From NCBI GenBank assembly GCA_021208645.1, contig JAJOJL010000100.1:1-37599 (forward strand): a DNA stretch of 37,599 nt, given 5' to 3'. The position numbers and the translations under genes are program-made. The stretch is from Bacillus sp. (in: firmicutes) (GTDB taxonomy: Bacteria > Bacillota > Bacilli > Bacillales > Salisediminibacteriaceae). Shown one piece after another: positions 17,947 through 26,151 of the stretch. The notes beneath the pieces were generated by a model. That model was not told where the DNA came from, made no database searches, and saw only the letters and a list, made by a program, of their open reading frames with translations. How positions within the stretch are numbered: the first letter of the stretch is position 1; each line of letters starts with the position of its first letter.

Positions 17947-17998
17947 ATTTTAGAAAGTGTTACAAACGACACTGGATGATAGTCAACATTCGTTTTTT

Positions 17999-18721
17999 TT
18001 ATAAAGATCGGCAAAATTTTCTTTTATGATTATCAATTTCTACTTTACGTATATGTTTATTCGGAATCGTTACCTTCACACTATCCTCTTTAAAAGGATA
18101 GGGATCCAAAGCCACTTCATTTTCATTAATCCATTTCGTATAAAACTTAGCATCCACCGTTGCCAATTTTTGTGGAAATCCTTCCCTAAACCACGGATAC
18201 TCCTCTTCTTTCGAACTTCCCCACTCATTCATACATAAGTACAAAGATAAATTATCGCACAGTTGAAGTAAATCAAAATGGAACTGTACGTCTTCCCCAT
18301 TAACATCCAACTTTTGTCTTAACTGTTTTTGACGAGTCTGTTCCTGATCCTTAAACCTTTGTCCGTTCTCATCATCTAACTTGCCTCGGAAAAAGCTTGT
18401 GTAATGAAGGCTTATTAAGAAAGCTGCGTAATCGTTTTGTTCCAACATTTCATCCACACCACTACGATACGCATCAATCTTCTCCTCTAATGGAAAATCA
18501 ATAAAGGATACTGGCCTTCCCTTTTTAGCATTTAGAATTGGGTTTTTGTCTAAGCGTTGCCAGCATGCATCGTGATTTTTGATTGCCAATTCTACTTCAT
18601 GCCTTCGGTTTTTGCCAATAAACAAATCATCTCGCCATGCTTCTGCGAGAAACCCGGATATAATTGCATGTTCATGTTGCTCGATTAGTCTAAATCCCCC
18701 ACTACTTTCAATTACAATCAC
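17999..18721 (-). CDS. DUF3891-family protein
   Basis: A 240-residue soluble protein of a family without known function. It carries conserved-looking acidic and histidine segments: EQHEHAIISG (residues 14-23), NHDACWQRLDKNP and, mid-protein, SLHYTSFF, a layout reminiscent of metal-binding helical proteins. No membrane segment or signal. The start is GTG at 18721, after GGGGAGAGGG about five bases upstream. It diverges from hcp; the shared 265-base interval holds the Fnr-like box, so the same site might also influence this gene. Confidence 0.75.
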   Translation of the reverse strand: MIVIESSGGFRLIEQHEHAIISGFLAEAWRDDLFIGKNRRHEVELAIKNHDACWQRLDKNPILNAKKGRPVSFIDFPLEEKIDAYRSGVDEMLEQNDYAAFLISLHYTSFFRGKLDDENGQRFKDQEQTRQKQLRQKLDVNGEDVQFHFDLLQLCDNLSLYLCMNEWGSSKEEEYPWFREGFPQKLATVDAKFYTKWINENEVALDPYPFKEDSVKVTIPNKHIRKVEIDNHKRKFCRSL

Positions 18722-18872
18722 GTTTCCCTCTCCCCAAATCCGTCATATACTTGATTATTATTATAACTCAGAAACATTAGCATCGTTTGAAATTTCAGGA
18801 ATTTTTTATAGCTATGCAATTCATTTCTAGTATAAAACCTTTCTTTTTGACGAATTTGTGAAGCATTGAATT

Positions 18873-18916
18873 TGTGATGTCTGTCACCGATTATGACCTG
18901 AAGCTACCTGTAGTAT
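18873..18916 (+). promoter_or_regulatory. Fnr-type box and -10 of hcp
   Basis: TGTGA-N6-TCAC (18873-18887) and a TAGTAT -10 (18911-18916). The implied start at 18922-18923 centres the box at about -41.5 to -42.5, the same geometry as in front of the oxidoreductase operon. Confidence 0.7.
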
Positions 18917-18985
18917 AGGGGTATACCAACCAAGTTCAATAATGAACAAAATAATATATTAAGAAAATGAAATGAGGTATGATGC

Positions 18986-20290
18986 ATGAATATGTTTTGT
19001 TATCAATGTGAACAAACACCAACAGGTGGCTGTACAATTATGGGGGTATGCGGAAAAGATCCGAATATTGCAAGCCTTCAAGACACGATTATTTTTGGTT
19101 TAAAGGGTGTTGCCGCTTATGCTACCCACGCACGTCAACTAGGTTACACAGATCCTGAAGTGGAGCGAATCACTCAAGAGGCCCTTTATATGACGTTAAC
19201 AAATTCTAACTTTAATATGCAAGAGCACGTGGACATGGCGTTGAAAGTTGGAGAAGCGACACTTAGGGTGATGGATTTATTAGATCGGGCCCACCTCGAT
19301 CGCTTAGGTGTACCTCAACCAATCGAAATAAGCCAAAATAAAGTAGAAGGAAAAGCGATTGTCGTTACTGGGCACAATCTTTTTGCCTTAGAAAAACTAT
19401 TACAGCAAACAGAAGGAAAAGGAATTAACGTATACACTCACTCGGAGATGCTACCAGCACACGGTTACCCACACCTAAAGAAATACGAGCATCTAAAAGG
19501 AAATATTGGAAAGGCTTGGTTCGATCAACGTAGGCTGTTCGAGAAGTTCCCAGGTGCAATCCTAGCTACAACCAACTGTGTCATGCCAATAAAAGGATCG
19601 TATGCAGACCGTTTCTTCTCTTATCAAGTTGCAGGTTTAGAAGGTGTTGCAAAAATCGTAAATGATGATTTCACACCACTTATAGAGCGTGCATTAGAAC
19701 TTCCTGAAGCCAATATGGAATCGGATGAAAAGTTAACAACTGGATTCCACCATGAAACAGTGTTAGGTTTGGCACCGGAAATTATTGATGCAGTAAAATC
19801 TGGAAAGATTAAACACTTCTTCGTTATTGCAGGATGTGATGCACCTGGGAAAGGTGGCGAATACTACCGTGAACTAGCTACTTCCCTTCCGTCTGATACG
19901 GTTATTTTAACAACATCTTGTGGTAAGTTCCGTTTTAACGACGTAGACTATGGAACAGTACCTGGAACCGATATTCCTAGATACATCGATCTTGGCCAAT
20001 GTAATAACTCTGGATCTACTGTAAAAATTGCCGTTGCCCTTGCAGAAGCATTTGGATGTGAAGTAAACGAACTTCCTGTAAGCATCGTATTATCCTGGTT
20101 TGAGCAAAAAGCTGTTGCCATATTATTAGGTCTGTTCAGCTTAGGAATTAAAGACGTTCGTATTGGACCAAAGCCACCAGAATTTATCTCTGAAGGGGTA
20201 CTCCATCACCTACAGGAAACATTTAACCTACAGTTAATTGGCAATGTGGAAGAAGATATGGACGCTATGCTCGGATTAGTTAAGGCTTAA
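18986..20290 (+). CDS. hcp: Hybrid-cluster protein (hydroxylamine reductase / NO detoxification), short class
   Basis: A 434-residue Hcp. The N-terminal cluster motif is C5-x2-C8-x7-C16-x5-C22, the [4Fe-4S] type of anaerobes rather than the enterobacterial [2Fe-2S] motif. Hybrid-cluster ligands appear in VTGHNLFALEKL, TNCVMP, VIAGCDAPG, TTSCGKFRFN and LGQCNNSG. The length is well below the about 550 residues of class I/II proteins, which fits class III, lacking one helical bundle. Hcp reduces hydroxylamine in vitro and is linked to NO detoxification in vivo. No hcr reductase follows. GAGGT lies seven bases before the ATG. The Fnr-like box predicts anaerobic expression. Confidence 0.95.
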   Translation: MNMFCYQCEQTPTGGCTIMGVCGKDPNIASLQDTIIFGLKGVAAYATHARQLGYTDPEVERITQEALYMTLTNSNFNMQEHVDMALKVGEATLRVMDLLDRAHLDRLGVPQPIEISQNKVEGKAIVVTGHNLFALEKLLQQTEGKGINVYTHSEMLPAHGYPHLKKYEHLKGNIGKAWFDQRRLFEKFPGAILATTNCVMPIKGSYADRFFSYQVAGLEGVAKIVNDDFTPLIERALELPEANMESDEKLTTGFHHETVLGLAPEIIDAVKSGKIKHFFVIAGCDAPGKGGEYYRELATSLPSDTVILTTSCGKFRFNDVDYGTVPGTDIPRYIDLGQCNNSGSTVKIAVALAEAFGCEVNELPVSIVLSWFEQKAVAILLGLFSLGIKDVRIGPKPPEFISEGVLHHLQETFNLQLIGNVEEDMDAMLGLVKA

Positions 20291-20302
20291 AGGGAAACGA
20301 AA

Positions 20303-20335
20303 AAAGAAGATGGCCATTGGCCATCTTCTTTTTCT
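20303..20335 (+). terminator. Terminator of hcp
   Basis: A 13-bp stem (AAAGAAGATGGCC with GGCCATCTTCTTT), a 3-base loop, then T-rich sequence. Confidence 0.92.
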
Positions 20336-20349
20336 TCTTATAAACATAA

Positions 20350-20381
20350 AATATCCGCCTTCCATGCATAGGAAAGCGGAT
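20350..20381 (-). terminator. Terminator of the yhfH-like gene
   Basis: TATCCGC..TTCC pairs with GGAA.GCGGATA around a 7-base loop. On the minus strand ATTTTAT follows. It lies ten bases past the stop codon. Confidence 0.7.
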
Positions 20382-20390
20382 ACATTTCCT

Positions 20391-20522
20391 TTAGTGAATT
20401 TCCCCTTCACAATCTTCGCATTGATGAGAGTAGCAATCAGCCATTTCTTCGATATGCTCTCCGCATTTTGCACATTCTTTCGGCGGTAAATTTTTAAAGA
20501 ACTCAGTGCTTGACATGATCAT
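20391..20522 (-). CDS. yhfH: YhfH-family small zinc-ribbon-like protein
   Basis: A 43-residue protein. It has an N-terminal FFKNLPPKE segment and two cysteine pairs, CAKC (17-20) and CEDC (35-38), plus Cys30, typical of the small YhfH proteins of Bacillaceae, whose role is unknown. It probably binds Zn2+. Of three nearby in-frame ATGs, 20522 is best: GGAGGT lies seven bases upstream, and the ATG at 20528 abuts it. A SigA promoter is seen at 20556-20584 and a terminator just after the stop. It converges on hcp. Confidence 0.85.
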   Translation of the reverse strand: MIMSSTEFFKNLPPKECAKCGEHIEEMADCYSHQCEDCEGEIH

Positions 20523-20555
20523 CTTCATTACCTCCATCCCTCAAAGTACACTTTT

Positions 20556-20584
20556 ATTGTAATATAACAACTCCAATAAAACAA
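20556..20584 (-). promoter_or_regulatory. SigA-type promoter of yhfH
   Basis: TTGTTT, 17 bp, TACAAT on the minus strand, about 34 bases before the start codon. Confidence 0.65.
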
Positions 20585-20922
20585 TAAGCTATCGTAGGAC
20601 AAAATGAACATTATGTGAATGTTAATTTAAAAACATTACTACATTTTCTACCGTTAATATCATATTTACGTTATTAACTCCGTTTCTGTGATAAACAGGA
20701 TAAAAAACGATTTTGTTTATTATATAACAGATTATGCATTTTGTCGTCAAAAAATTCGTAGATTTTTTGTTGCAAGTTAAGTTTTTCAATTGTTTTCACC
20801 TGTTAGTTTGTTCACAAAGCACCGTTTCTATGATCAACTATTCAACCCAAATATTGGATAAATAAAAATGCTTTGCCATTATGAGAATAACCTAGGGACA
20901 GATGCCAATTTTCTCTGAATTG
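20585..20922. other. AT-rich intergenic stretch without a recognised gene
   Basis: No ORF with a ribosome site was found on either strand. The only structure noted is an 8-bp palindrome, CAAAAAAT with ATTTTTTG, around 20749-20770, too AT-rich to interpret. Confidence 0.5.
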
Positions 20923-20951
20923 TTGCTTGTTTTTAAAAAGCCATCTATAAT
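20923..20951 (+). promoter_or_regulatory. SigA-type promoter of the small membrane protein gene
   Basis: TTGCTT (20923-20928), a 17-bp spacer and a perfect TATAAT (20946-20951), 41 bases before the start codon. Confidence 0.7.
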
Positions 20952-20992
20952 AATAATGTATGACTGATAGTTGATAGGGGGATTTCATAAAT

Positions 20993-21169
20993 ATGCTTAA
21001 ACGATTATTTGCTACATCACTATTCGCAGTATTACTCCTCATTACTCCGTTAACAACCGCATTGGCCGGTAGCGAAGAAAATGGCGGGGGAACATTGATG
21101 GAAGGGCCTTTCATCATTTTAGCATTTGCAACATTGATCATAATGGCCTATTATTGCTTCCGTGACTAA
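20993..21169 (+). CDS. Small membrane protein (58 residues), unknown function
   Basis: Not recognised as a family. It starts MLKRLFATSLF and has a signal-like segment ending LTTALAGSEE (likely cleavage or loop near residue 25). A Gly-rich linker follows, then a second hydrophobic segment (PFIILAFATLIIMAYYCF) ending in Arg-Asp. It has GGGGGA ten bases upstream of the ATG, a good promoter at 20923-20951 and a terminator right after, so it is very probably a real, independently transcribed gene. Confidence 0.75.
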   Translation: MLKRLFATSLFAVLLLITPLTTALAGSEENGGGTLMEGPFIILAFATLIIMAYYCFRD

Positions 21170-21183
21170 ATAAGTACATAAAG

Positions 21184-21213
21184 AAACAGAGACTTGGGGG
21201 TCTCTGTTTTTTT
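21184..21213 (+). terminator. Terminator of the small membrane protein gene
   Basis: AAACAGAGAC pairs with GTCTCTGTTT, followed by a T-run. Confidence 0.92.
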
Positions 21214-21256
21214 CATGGTCTTTTACTTAATTAAAGTTGTTTTAAATGATATTCGA

Positions 21257-21742
21257 CTACTCTAATAAATACGTTCCCGTTTTTCGATCATAAAGGGGGC
21301 GTTTAGCCTTACCAATTACTACCATGATTAAAGTTGGGAAAAGAATTAGCTTATACAATTCTCTTTTCAGATATTGTGTCCTTGTAATTTGTTCTGCATT
21401 TTCATCCAGTAAATATAAGCCCATCATTTCATACCAACAGTCTGCCTGTTCATGGTTGGTAGCACAAAATGGAAGATAATCGCAACGATCGTTAAGAAAA
21501 TCGAATTATAAACGATTAAATGATACTCATAAGTATAAATATAATCCATTAACTCCGGTAAACCAGCAGTGGCTGGTGCGTTACTACTGGAAACAACCAC
21601 CCAGGTGGAAACGGCACCAATAATACTAATGACAATCAATAAAGAAAACATATCGTAGAAAAAACGCTGCCACCCTTTGAAATCCATTGGCATAATATTT
21701 TTCATCAAGCATTTTATTAACCCACTTATCTTCTGCAGCCAT
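21257..21742 (-). pseudogene. RDD-family membrane protein, two frameshifts
   Basis: Rebuilt as about 161 residues: MAAEDKWVNKMLDEKYYANG, then GFQRVAAFFYDMFSLLIVI (first helix, with the R and D of an RDD domain), a second helix, NRQTVGMKMMGLYLLDEN, and a C-terminal helix ending KRPLYDRKTGTYLLE. The true start is the ATG at 21742, five bases after AAGGGGAG. The frame is broken at a six-base run (21659-21664, one base extra) and near 21427 (one base missing). RDD proteins are integral membrane proteins, some implicated in ion exchange; the role here is unknown. It follows the first anti-sigma gene by 80 bases and may belong to that operon. Confidence 0.8.
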
Positions 21743-21821
21743 CTAATCTCCCCTTCCAATAAAGTTGTCCATACTTGTTTTTACGATTAAGAAACAAAAA
21801 AGTTTCAATAGTTTTAAAAAA

Positions 21822-22616
21822 TTATTGCCTGGCATTTACTTGTTGTAGGAAGGTGTGTATAAAAGTAAAGGCTTCATTTTCTTCCATACCTTCTGTGATA
21901 CGGTAATCAATCGAATATACTACGCCATCCATTTCAACATAAAAGATATGGAGATCCACATGGTCCCTTTCTAGTAAGATATATTCGACGGAATGACCTT
22001 CTATTTCCATGAGCTCTGAATCATCCATAATTGTTAAACTCATGGTATGAATACTTATTTCAAAGGCCGTTTCTGCCATGTAGTATCGTTGATAAATCCA
22101 TTCTTCCAATTCACTTCCCCGTTGCTTCATGAGTTCTATCATTTCTTCGTCCATCAGTTCTGTTGGTTCCTTCGCATAATATATTTGTGCCCTGACTGGA
22201 TTGCCCCGCTTCATTTCCCTGTTCTCATCAAAGGCTGGACCATAATAGATGCCTACGGCGTCAATTGAGTATTTCTCATGTTCTGGCAAATAGATTTGCA
22301 CACCTAACTTATCAGAAATTATCTCTTCTAAATCCTTATACAACTCCCTTGGTTCCGCTGGCCTGTTATCAACTAAGAAATTGGTAAAAATAAGATAACC
22401 GCCCACAAACAGGAACAAAGCCATTATTGCCACATTCAGTACCGGAACTAGAACTGTTTTAAATTGTTCCGGTTTTCTTCCAGTTGTCATACTGGTCGAG
22501 AGTTTATTGTAAACATCCTCTTTTTCATCCTGATCAAGCTTAATTTTTTCAAAACGCTCAAGGGTGGTGTCAAAGGGAAAAGATTCTTCCAAATCCTTAT
22601 CCTCAAATTGTTTCAT
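21822..22616 (-). CDS. Membrane-anchored anti-sigma factor for the first ECF sigma (inferred)
   Basis: 264 residues. A cytoplasmic N-terminus of about 60 residues is followed by one transmembrane helix (VLNVAIMALFLFVGGYLIF) and an extracytoplasmic domain of about 170 residues ending in a DUF4367-like stretch (VEYILLERDHVDLHIFYVEM). The topology and the overlap with an ECF sigma gene identify it as a probable anti-sigma; no zinc (ZAS) motif is visible. The start is the ATG at 22616, seven bases after GGAGGGG; a TTG two codons earlier sits inside the spacer. It overlaps the sigma gene by 14 bases, which implies coupled translation and a balanced ratio. Confidence 0.78.
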   Translation of the reverse strand: MKQFEDKDLEESFPFDTTLERFEKIKLDQDEKEDVYNKLSTSMTTGRKPEQFKTVLVPVLNVAIMALFLFVGGYLIFTNFLVDNRPAEPRELYKDLEEIISDKLGVQIYLPEHEKYSIDAVGIYYGPAFDENREMKRGNPVRAQIYYAKEPTELMDEEMIELMKQRGSELEEWIYQRYYMAETAFEISIHTMSLTIMDDSELMEIEGHSVEYILLERDHVDLHIFYVEMDGVVYSIDYRITEGMEENEAFTFIHTFLQQVNARQ

Positions 22617-23130
22617 GTTCAAACCCCTCCTTTTCCAGTTGCTTTTTCAAGGCTGCCAGTCCATGAAACAGTGTATTTTTCACCTTAGCTTCTTTCCAAT
22701 TTAAAATCTCTCCCGTTTCTTTAATGGAAAAACCTTTAATTTTACGAAGAAAGATAACTTCCTGATAAGGCCGCTTTAATTTCTTTAAAGATCGGTATAG
22801 GAGTTCCTCCGCTTCACCAAGCTCCACTACTTTTTGAGGACAAGGAGCATTCGATGCAAGGCTAGAATAGGATTTCACTAGATATTGAAGGGGTTTTCGT
22901 TTCCTTAGATAATCTATTGTCAGATTTCGAGCAATCTGATAGAGCCAATTCTTCTCACTCGCAAGACCCTGAAAGTCATTAAAGTAATGGTAAGCCTTTA
23001 GAAAAGTGTCGTGAAGTAAATCCTTCGCTTGCTCATGATCATTTGTCATTATCAATATATACCGGTAAATCTCATCATTGTACTGCTGATACCACTCTTG
23101 AATTTTTAACTTCGCGTAATCCTCACCCAA
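22603..23130 (-). CDS. ECF RNA polymerase sigma factor, first copy
   Basis: 175 residues with region 2 (EIYRYILIMTNDHEQAKDLL, then DTFLKAYHYF and WLYQIARNLTIDYLRKRK) and region 4 (LKKLKRPYQEVIFLRKIKG, FSIKETGEILNWKEAKVKNT). It is a group 4 sigma of the SigM/SigV/SigW kind. The TTG at 23130 is the likeliest start, since GAGGTG lies about six bases before it; a GTG at 23139 lies inside that site. An ECF promoter upstream suggests autoregulation. The next gene is its probable anti-sigma. Confidence 0.9.
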   Translation of the reverse strand: MGEDYAKLKIQEWYQQYNDEIYRYILIMTNDHEQAKDLLHDTFLKAYHYFNDFQGLASEKNWLYQIARNLTIDYLRKRKPLQYLVKSYSSLASNAPCPQKVVELGEAEELLYRSLKKLKRPYQEVIFLRKIKGFSIKETGEILNWKEAKVKNTLFHGLAALKKQLEKEGFEHETI

Positions 23131-23193
23131 ATGAACCACCTCTCCTTCGGTAAAACTATTTGTTTAGGAAAAATATAAAAATGTCCCTATAAA

Positions 23194-23220
23194 GACGGAT
23201 AAACAGAAAAAAAGTTTTAC
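23194..23220 (-). promoter_or_regulatory. ECF-type promoter of the first sigma operon
   Basis: GTAAAAC (23220-23214), a 16-base spacer and CGTC (23197-23194), about 60 bases before the gene. This has the AAC-N16-CGTC form of Bacillus SigM/SigV-type promoters, consistent with autoregulation. Confidence 0.68.
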
Positions 23221-23336
23221 TTTTTTTGAACATTTTTTAGTTTATTTGTAAAGACAAACTGGTTTTATCCAAGCCTTTTTATTAGCTATGCTAAATTTTA
23301 TCATAAAACGTTGGTCCACACGGAAAAAAATACCAA

Positions 23337-23367
23337 ATAAAAAACGGTAATACTAAAAAGCATTACC
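23337..23367 (-). terminator. Terminator after the DUF3221-like lipoprotein gene
   Basis: GGTAATG pairs with TATTACC around a short loop. On the minus strand GTTTTTTATT follows. Confidence 0.7.
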
Positions 23368-23401
23368 ATTAATAATTTAATTTTTTTCACTATTTATTTG
23401 T

Positions 23402-23764
23402 CTATTTTACTTTAATTTTTCCCGCATAGGCTTGTGGAGGATAACTTTCCATAATATCTGGCTTTTCTTCATTTAACCAAATCTCTACTTCTACTCCGAG
23501 TCTTATATCCTCTAATGTTAACTTCTCTCCACTTGCATCAACAATCTGCGTGTCCTCTTCAATACGGAAATAGAATTGCTCTGAATCATAAGTCTCTGAT
23601 GTGCCTTCCACTAAAAGGCTCCTACCGTCAATGCCCACAATCTCTCCCACATAGAATGGAGCCGGTTCCTGCACTTGATCTCCTCCACCTACACTATTTC
23701 CTTGCCCACAGCCAACTAAAACAATAAAGAATAGGAAAAATAAAAAGGAAAACACATATTTCAT
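23402..23764 (-). CDS. Lipoprotein with DUF3221-like domain
   Basis: 120 residues. The signal peptide ends in the lipobox LVGC (Cys at about 19), followed by a Gly/Ser linker and a small beta-rich domain (FYVGEIVGIDGRSLLVEG through VEIWLNEEKP). This pattern resembles the OB-like YobA/DUF3221 lipoproteins of Bacillus. The protein should sit on the outer face of the membrane. The ATG follows GGGGG by about nine bases. Immediately upstream is a TGTAAC-N16-CGAC element, so it is a predicted member of an ECF sigma regulon. Confidence 0.8.
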   Translation of the reverse strand: MKYVFSFLFFLFFIVLVGCGQGNSVGGGDQVQEPAPFYVGEIVGIDGRSLLVEGTSETYDSEQFYFRIEEDTQIVDASGEKLTLEDIRLGVEVEIWLNEEKPDIMESYPPQAYAGKIKVK

Positions 23765-23788
23765 CTTGTTAACCCCCTTTACCTGTTG

Positions 23789-23814
23789 GTCGATGGGAAT
23801 AAAAGAAAGTTACA
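23789..23814 (-). promoter_or_regulatory. ECF-type promoter (CGAC class) of the lipoprotein gene
   Basis: TGTAAC (23814-23809), a 16-base spacer and CGAC (23792-23789), 25 bases before the start codon. The -10 matches that of the second sigma operon (31603-31606), so the second sigma is the likelier activator. Confidence 0.65.
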
Positions 23815-23885
23815 CAGCCAAACAAAATAGACTCCCAATCATAGTGGAGTCTATGCATACCTATATTTTTAATTTAAAGGAATGG

Positions 23886-24654
23886 TCAGGATGTTCGTAA
23901 AATTAAATTAAAGTTTTTGTCCTTCTTTAACTGGCTGTCTAATTGATAAGGGGATAACCATAAGCCTTCATGACTGAATTTATAATTGGCCCCATGGTAA
24001 TAACAAAGCCAAACGAGTTTTGTACAATAAATAGTGGTCCACAAGTCCGTTAACTTCGAAGGAAGAAAGGAAAAGACTGGTTTATGGACACCTTTCTTCA
24101 CTTTGGCCTGGTACTGTTCATGATAGGACAACCCCCACTGAACGGCGAGCCTCCCCATTTCCTCATTAACTGGTCGGTATAAAGCATACCATTCATGATC
24201 CTTCCAAAACTTAGATATGGGATTAATGGCGATACTATCCTCTTGATAGTCCGATTCTAAAACTCTTTCATTATCAACCATAATGGCTGCATGCCCCATA
24301 TAACCATCTGGTATTCCCTTTTTATTATCACTGGCAACTAAAATATCACCAGTCTTAAAGGTTTGATATCGAAGGTTGGTGGATGAAGGTCTCTTTTCAA
24401 TATCAATAGGATAAGTCGCTTCCGAGCTGTATGTCCCCCCCATAATTACTGAACTCACCAACCAAATGGAATAAATGAGTCCCAGATGGCAACTTGGCAG
24501 TACTTATATAAATGTCCTGATTCGCATCAAAGACCTTTAGTTTGATGTCATTTATATACACATGTATTTTTGTCATTTCCAACGAATTAGAGCGAATGAT
24601 AATATAATTTCTACTCCGAAATACAGCAGATAACGGATGATGTAAAAAATGCAC
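23886..24654 (-). pseudogene. Papain-like (YiiX/NlpC-type) cysteine peptidase-like protein, frameshifted in a G7 run
   Basis: About 255 residues when joined. It starts at GTG 24654, six bases after GGGGAGG. The N-terminal about 75 residues (MHFLHHPLSAVFRSR onward) form a small beta-rich unit. The frame then slips at a 7-base run (C7 on the plus strand, 24435-24441); with six bases it continues YGGTYSSEATYPIDIEK. The rest contains the pattern of YiiX/permuted NlpC-like hydrolases: GDILVASDN, a candidate His in GYMGHAAIMVDN, and IYCTKLVWLCYY with a candidate Cys. No signal peptide is clear. The catalytic assignment is an inference from motif order only. Confidence 0.7.
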
Positions 24655-24822
24655 GACAATCCCTCCCCTACCTTCAAGGTATGCACCGAGTGGGCAGAGG
24701 TTCGTGTTAGGAGATATATCCTTGACTCAATGATTTAATTACTTTCATCTAAAACCTAGTTACTATAAAATATAAATAAGAATAATGCATATTGCAAAAA
24801 AGACTAGGAACTGAGCAATAGA

Positions 24823-26098
24823 ATGGGGATAAACATGTTTGCACAACTATTTTTACAAATTACATTTATTGTCCTGCCCATATTAATCTACTATTCTTTG
24901 TTAAGAAATAACGCTGCCCTAAAGAAATATAAAATGGTGTTAACTGGATTGCTGTGTGGCCTCTCCATCTTATTATGTATGTCTTTTCCCATTTCATTCA
25001 CAACTGGTAATATGATGGATTTAAGAAGTATCCCTTGGGTGATTGCTTTTTTGTACGGTAGTTTTCCCCTTGGAATTTTATTAACTATTTTCATGTTTGT
25101 TTACCGGTTTTTTATTGGTGGCATGGGAATGTATTGTTGTGTTTATCGCCTATTCAATCTCCACCATTGGGTTATACTTGTTCTTTCATAACTATTTACA
25201 TTTCTCTTTAACAAAAAAAATGAAGGCAAGTCTTATCTTTGTTTTCTTTAATGCCGTCCTTATTGTAGTTTGCATACAAACTATTTTCCGTTTTTCTTTT
25301 CCAGATGTTGGTTTCTTTTATGCTTTTTTCATCCTAATGCATTTAGTAATGGCTTGGATTGCTATTTATTTAATAGAGACCTTTCGAGAAAATGAAAGAC
25401 TACAACTAGAAGTTCAAAAAGCCGAGAAGTTACATGTTGTGGGACAAATGGCCGCCAGCGTCGCCCATGAAATTAGAAACCCCATGACCGTTGTACTTGG
25501 ATTTATTCAACTACTTCATAAGGACCCTGACACTACAGAAAAACATAAGAAACACTTTAAAATTATGGAGATAGAAATGGAACGCGCTGAGTCCATTATT
25601 AAAGACTATCTTTCCTTAGCAAAGCCACAATCGGAAACCCTGGAAAAAATAGATGTGGCAGAGCAGTTGGATACTATTAAGCAAACCCTTTCTCATTATT
25701 CCGCCTTAAATGGAGTGACGATGAAATATGAGACACATCTAAATGAGGACTTTCACGTATACGGATCCAAGGAAAAGCTTCAACAAGTATTAGTGAACAT
25801 CATTAAGAATGCCATTGAAGTTTCCCACAAAGGAGACTCTGTTTACGTAAAATTATTAAAAGAAAATGGAATGATTACCATCTCCATTAAGGATAATGGT
25901 CCAGGAATGACATCTGAGCAACTAGCAAAACTAGGAACCCCTTTTTATTCTACAAAGGATAAAGGAACTGGATTAGGGTTATCGGTCTGTTACAGTATTA
26001 TTTATAGTATGAATGGTACGATCGATGTTCAAAGTCATGTTAACAAAGGCTCCACCTTCAAAATAAGACTACCTATTATAAATGAAAAGGTTATCTAG
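24823..26098 (+). pseudogene. Sensor histidine kinase with LytS-like 5TM domain, frameshifted
   Basis: About 425 residues when joined. The N-terminus is a multi-helix 5TMR_LYT-type sensor (RSIPWVIAFLYGSFPLGILL, then YRFFIGGMGMY). One extra base near 25134 breaks the frame; restoring it gives GGMGMYVVFIAYSIST. A HisKA domain follows with the H-box VAHEIRNPMTVV, then N-box NIIKNAIEVS, G1 DNGPGM and G2 GTGLGLS. This resembles sporulation-type kinases that feed a phosphorelay, and no response regulator is adjacent. The start could be ATG 24823 or 24835. As read, the kinase part alone could start at 25097 and keep several helices. Confidence 0.83.
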
Positions 26099-26127
26099 AA
26101 GACTTCAGACTAGATAACCTCTTTTTT
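26087..26127. terminator. Bidirectional terminator overlapping the kinase stop codon
   Basis: AGGTTATCTAG (containing the TAG stop) pairs with CTAGATAACCT, followed by TTTTTT. On the minus strand TTTTC follows, so it may also end the PstS-like transcript. Confidence 0.88.
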
Positions 26128-26151
26128 GATGTTTTTTTCCTTATCGAAAGT

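Noticed and set aside
20749-20770. AT-only palindrome in the yhfH upstream region
   Set aside because: Eight A/T-rich pairs in an AT-rich spacer are expected by chance, with no T-run or gene context.
25097-26098. The histidine kinase fragment as a separate complete gene
   Set aside because: There is no ribosome site at 25097, and the upstream frame supplies the missing sensor helices once one base is removed.
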